This document shows positions 5,050-5,673 of a stretch of DNA of 5,673 bases, in pieces. Source of the DNA: Candidatus Bathyarchaeota archaeon (GTDB lineage Archaea; Thermoproteota; Bathyarchaeia; Bathyarchaeales; WUQV01); NCBI GenBank assembly GCA_009889585.1, contig WUQV01000210.1, forward strand, positions 1 to 5,673, written 5' to 3'. Under the pieces are notes generated by a model, which saw nothing but the letters and a program-made list of their open reading frames with translations, was not told the origin of the DNA and made no database searches. Made by a program: the position numbers and the translations under genes. Position 1 is the first letter of the stretch; the number at the start of each line of letters is the position of its first letter.

Positions 5050-5673
5050 TTGAAGGCCAAAAACGGCCGTAGCATCTTAGTACTCTTGCTCACCTTCACG
5101 ATAGCTATTTCCCTAACCATTAACTCTTTGACTATTGAAGTTTCAGCTCTCACTTTAACTCATGGCTTATATTATTATGAATTTATCATAAACGAAGATG
5201 GATTTACAAACGTTACGATAACCTACGAGAGCTCTAGAGCTTATGAAGCATCATGGGTATTCATCCCTAAGTTCTTAAATTGGAGTTACGAAGTCCTATC
5301 CGGATGCATACTTCATCATGAAATCATCGAGACAGAAGACCTCTTAGGGGAGAAGTACTACTTCTATCAAGCATTTAGATTCTCATACAAATCAAACGGC
5401 TCCTTCAAGATGGTCGTTCGATTTGAGATGAAAGATGGAGCTTTAATAATCGAGCCCAGAGGGATGTTTTACTCGCCTCAAATCGGCTTCCATTGGGGTG
5501 ATCGAGGGAGGGCTAAAGTCCTCTTACCTCATAACAGCGCCTTAGTTAAAGCGACCGCCGTCGGGCGTGGCGGCGTCTACGGGCCGATTGAAGAGGCGAC
5601 GAATTACGTTACGTTTAATCTTTACGAGAACTTAATTAGATTGCAAGTCGAGTTTAAGACGGATATAGCGCCT
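5050..5673 (+). CDS. Secreted or surface protein of unknown function (3' end outside window)
   Basis: I do not recognise the family. The visible 208 codons are open to the window end. Residues 1-8 are basic (KAKNGRS). Residues 9-27 are hydrophobic (ILVLLLTFTIAISLT and on), and VSA-LT at about 31-35 is a plausible signal-peptidase site, so export is likely; an uncleaved anchor is possible. The mature part is rich in Tyr, Phe, Ser and Thr with alternating hydrophobic residues, as in a beta-sandwich. It carries N-glycosylation sequons NVT, NWS and NGS. It starts with a strand-like LTHGLYYYEFIINEDGFTNVTITY. A single cysteine is seen (SGCIL). No catalytic motif is visible in this N-terminal part; a catalytic or membrane-anchor domain could lie beyond the window. 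Codon use turns from mixed to more G+C-rich after about 5530. Confidence 0.8.
   Translation, partial: MKAKNGRSILVLLLTFTIAISLTINSLTIEVSALTLTHGLYYYEFIINEDGFTNVTITYESSRAYEASWVFIPKFLNWSYEVLSGCILHHEIIETEDLLGEKYYFYQAFRFSYKSNGSFKMVVRFEMKDGALIIEPRGMFYSPQIGFHWGDRGRAKVLLPHNSALVKATAVGRGGVYGPIEEATNYVTFNLYENLIRLQVEFKTDIAP

Overview
The window is archaeal chromosomal DNA. It holds a GINS replication-complex subunit, zinc-ribbon ribosomal proteins L44e and S27e, aIF2-alpha, Nop10, a PAC2-family protein and F420-dependent methylene-tetrahydromethanopterin reductase (Mer). Mer shows tetrahydromethanopterin C1 chemistry. That fits methanogens, methanogen relatives and several uncultured archaeal lineages, and the window alone does not decide between them. 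TTG starts, leaderless-looking promoters and TAATG overlaps also fit an archaeon.

Bases 1-2813 (+ strand) hold an informational block: gins51 (5' end cut by the window edge), rpl44e, rps27e, aif2a, nop10 and a PAC2 gene. From rpl44e onward the genes overlap by one base or lie within about 15 bases, so they look like one operon. This replication-translation neighbourhood is a known archaeal association. nop10 is only 53 codons and is easily missed. A hairpin plus T-run follows the PAC2 gene.

Bases 2910-4627 (- strand) hold a two-gene C1 operon, mer then hps (3-hexulose-6-phosphate synthase), joined by a TAATG overlap and converging on the PAC2 gene. HPS interconverts formaldehyde + ribulose-5-phosphate and hexulose-6-phosphate. 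Mer reduces methylene-H4MPT to methyl-H4MPT. Together they suggest a link between sugar-phosphate and C1-carrier metabolism through formaldehyde.

Bases 4628-5049 contain no intact gene. Their main content is the most unusual part of the window: a 275-bp element (4670-4944) with both ends of an IS200/IS605-family transposon. It has TTAC on the left flank, an AAAG guide and degenerate hairpin at the left end, and a GAAT guide, bulged hairpin and terminal TCAA at the right end. It has no transposase and no intact tnpB. Its interior has decayed as coding sequence (four in-frame stops) but folds into a chain of strong hairpins, as expected of an omegaRNA-like (TnpB guide RNA) scaffold. The element abuts the predicted mer promoter exactly.

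Bases 5050-5673 (+ strand) begin a secreted or surface protein of unknown function, cut by the window end. Base composition swings strongly (about 27 to 67% G+C in 60-base samples), with changes falling inside genes.
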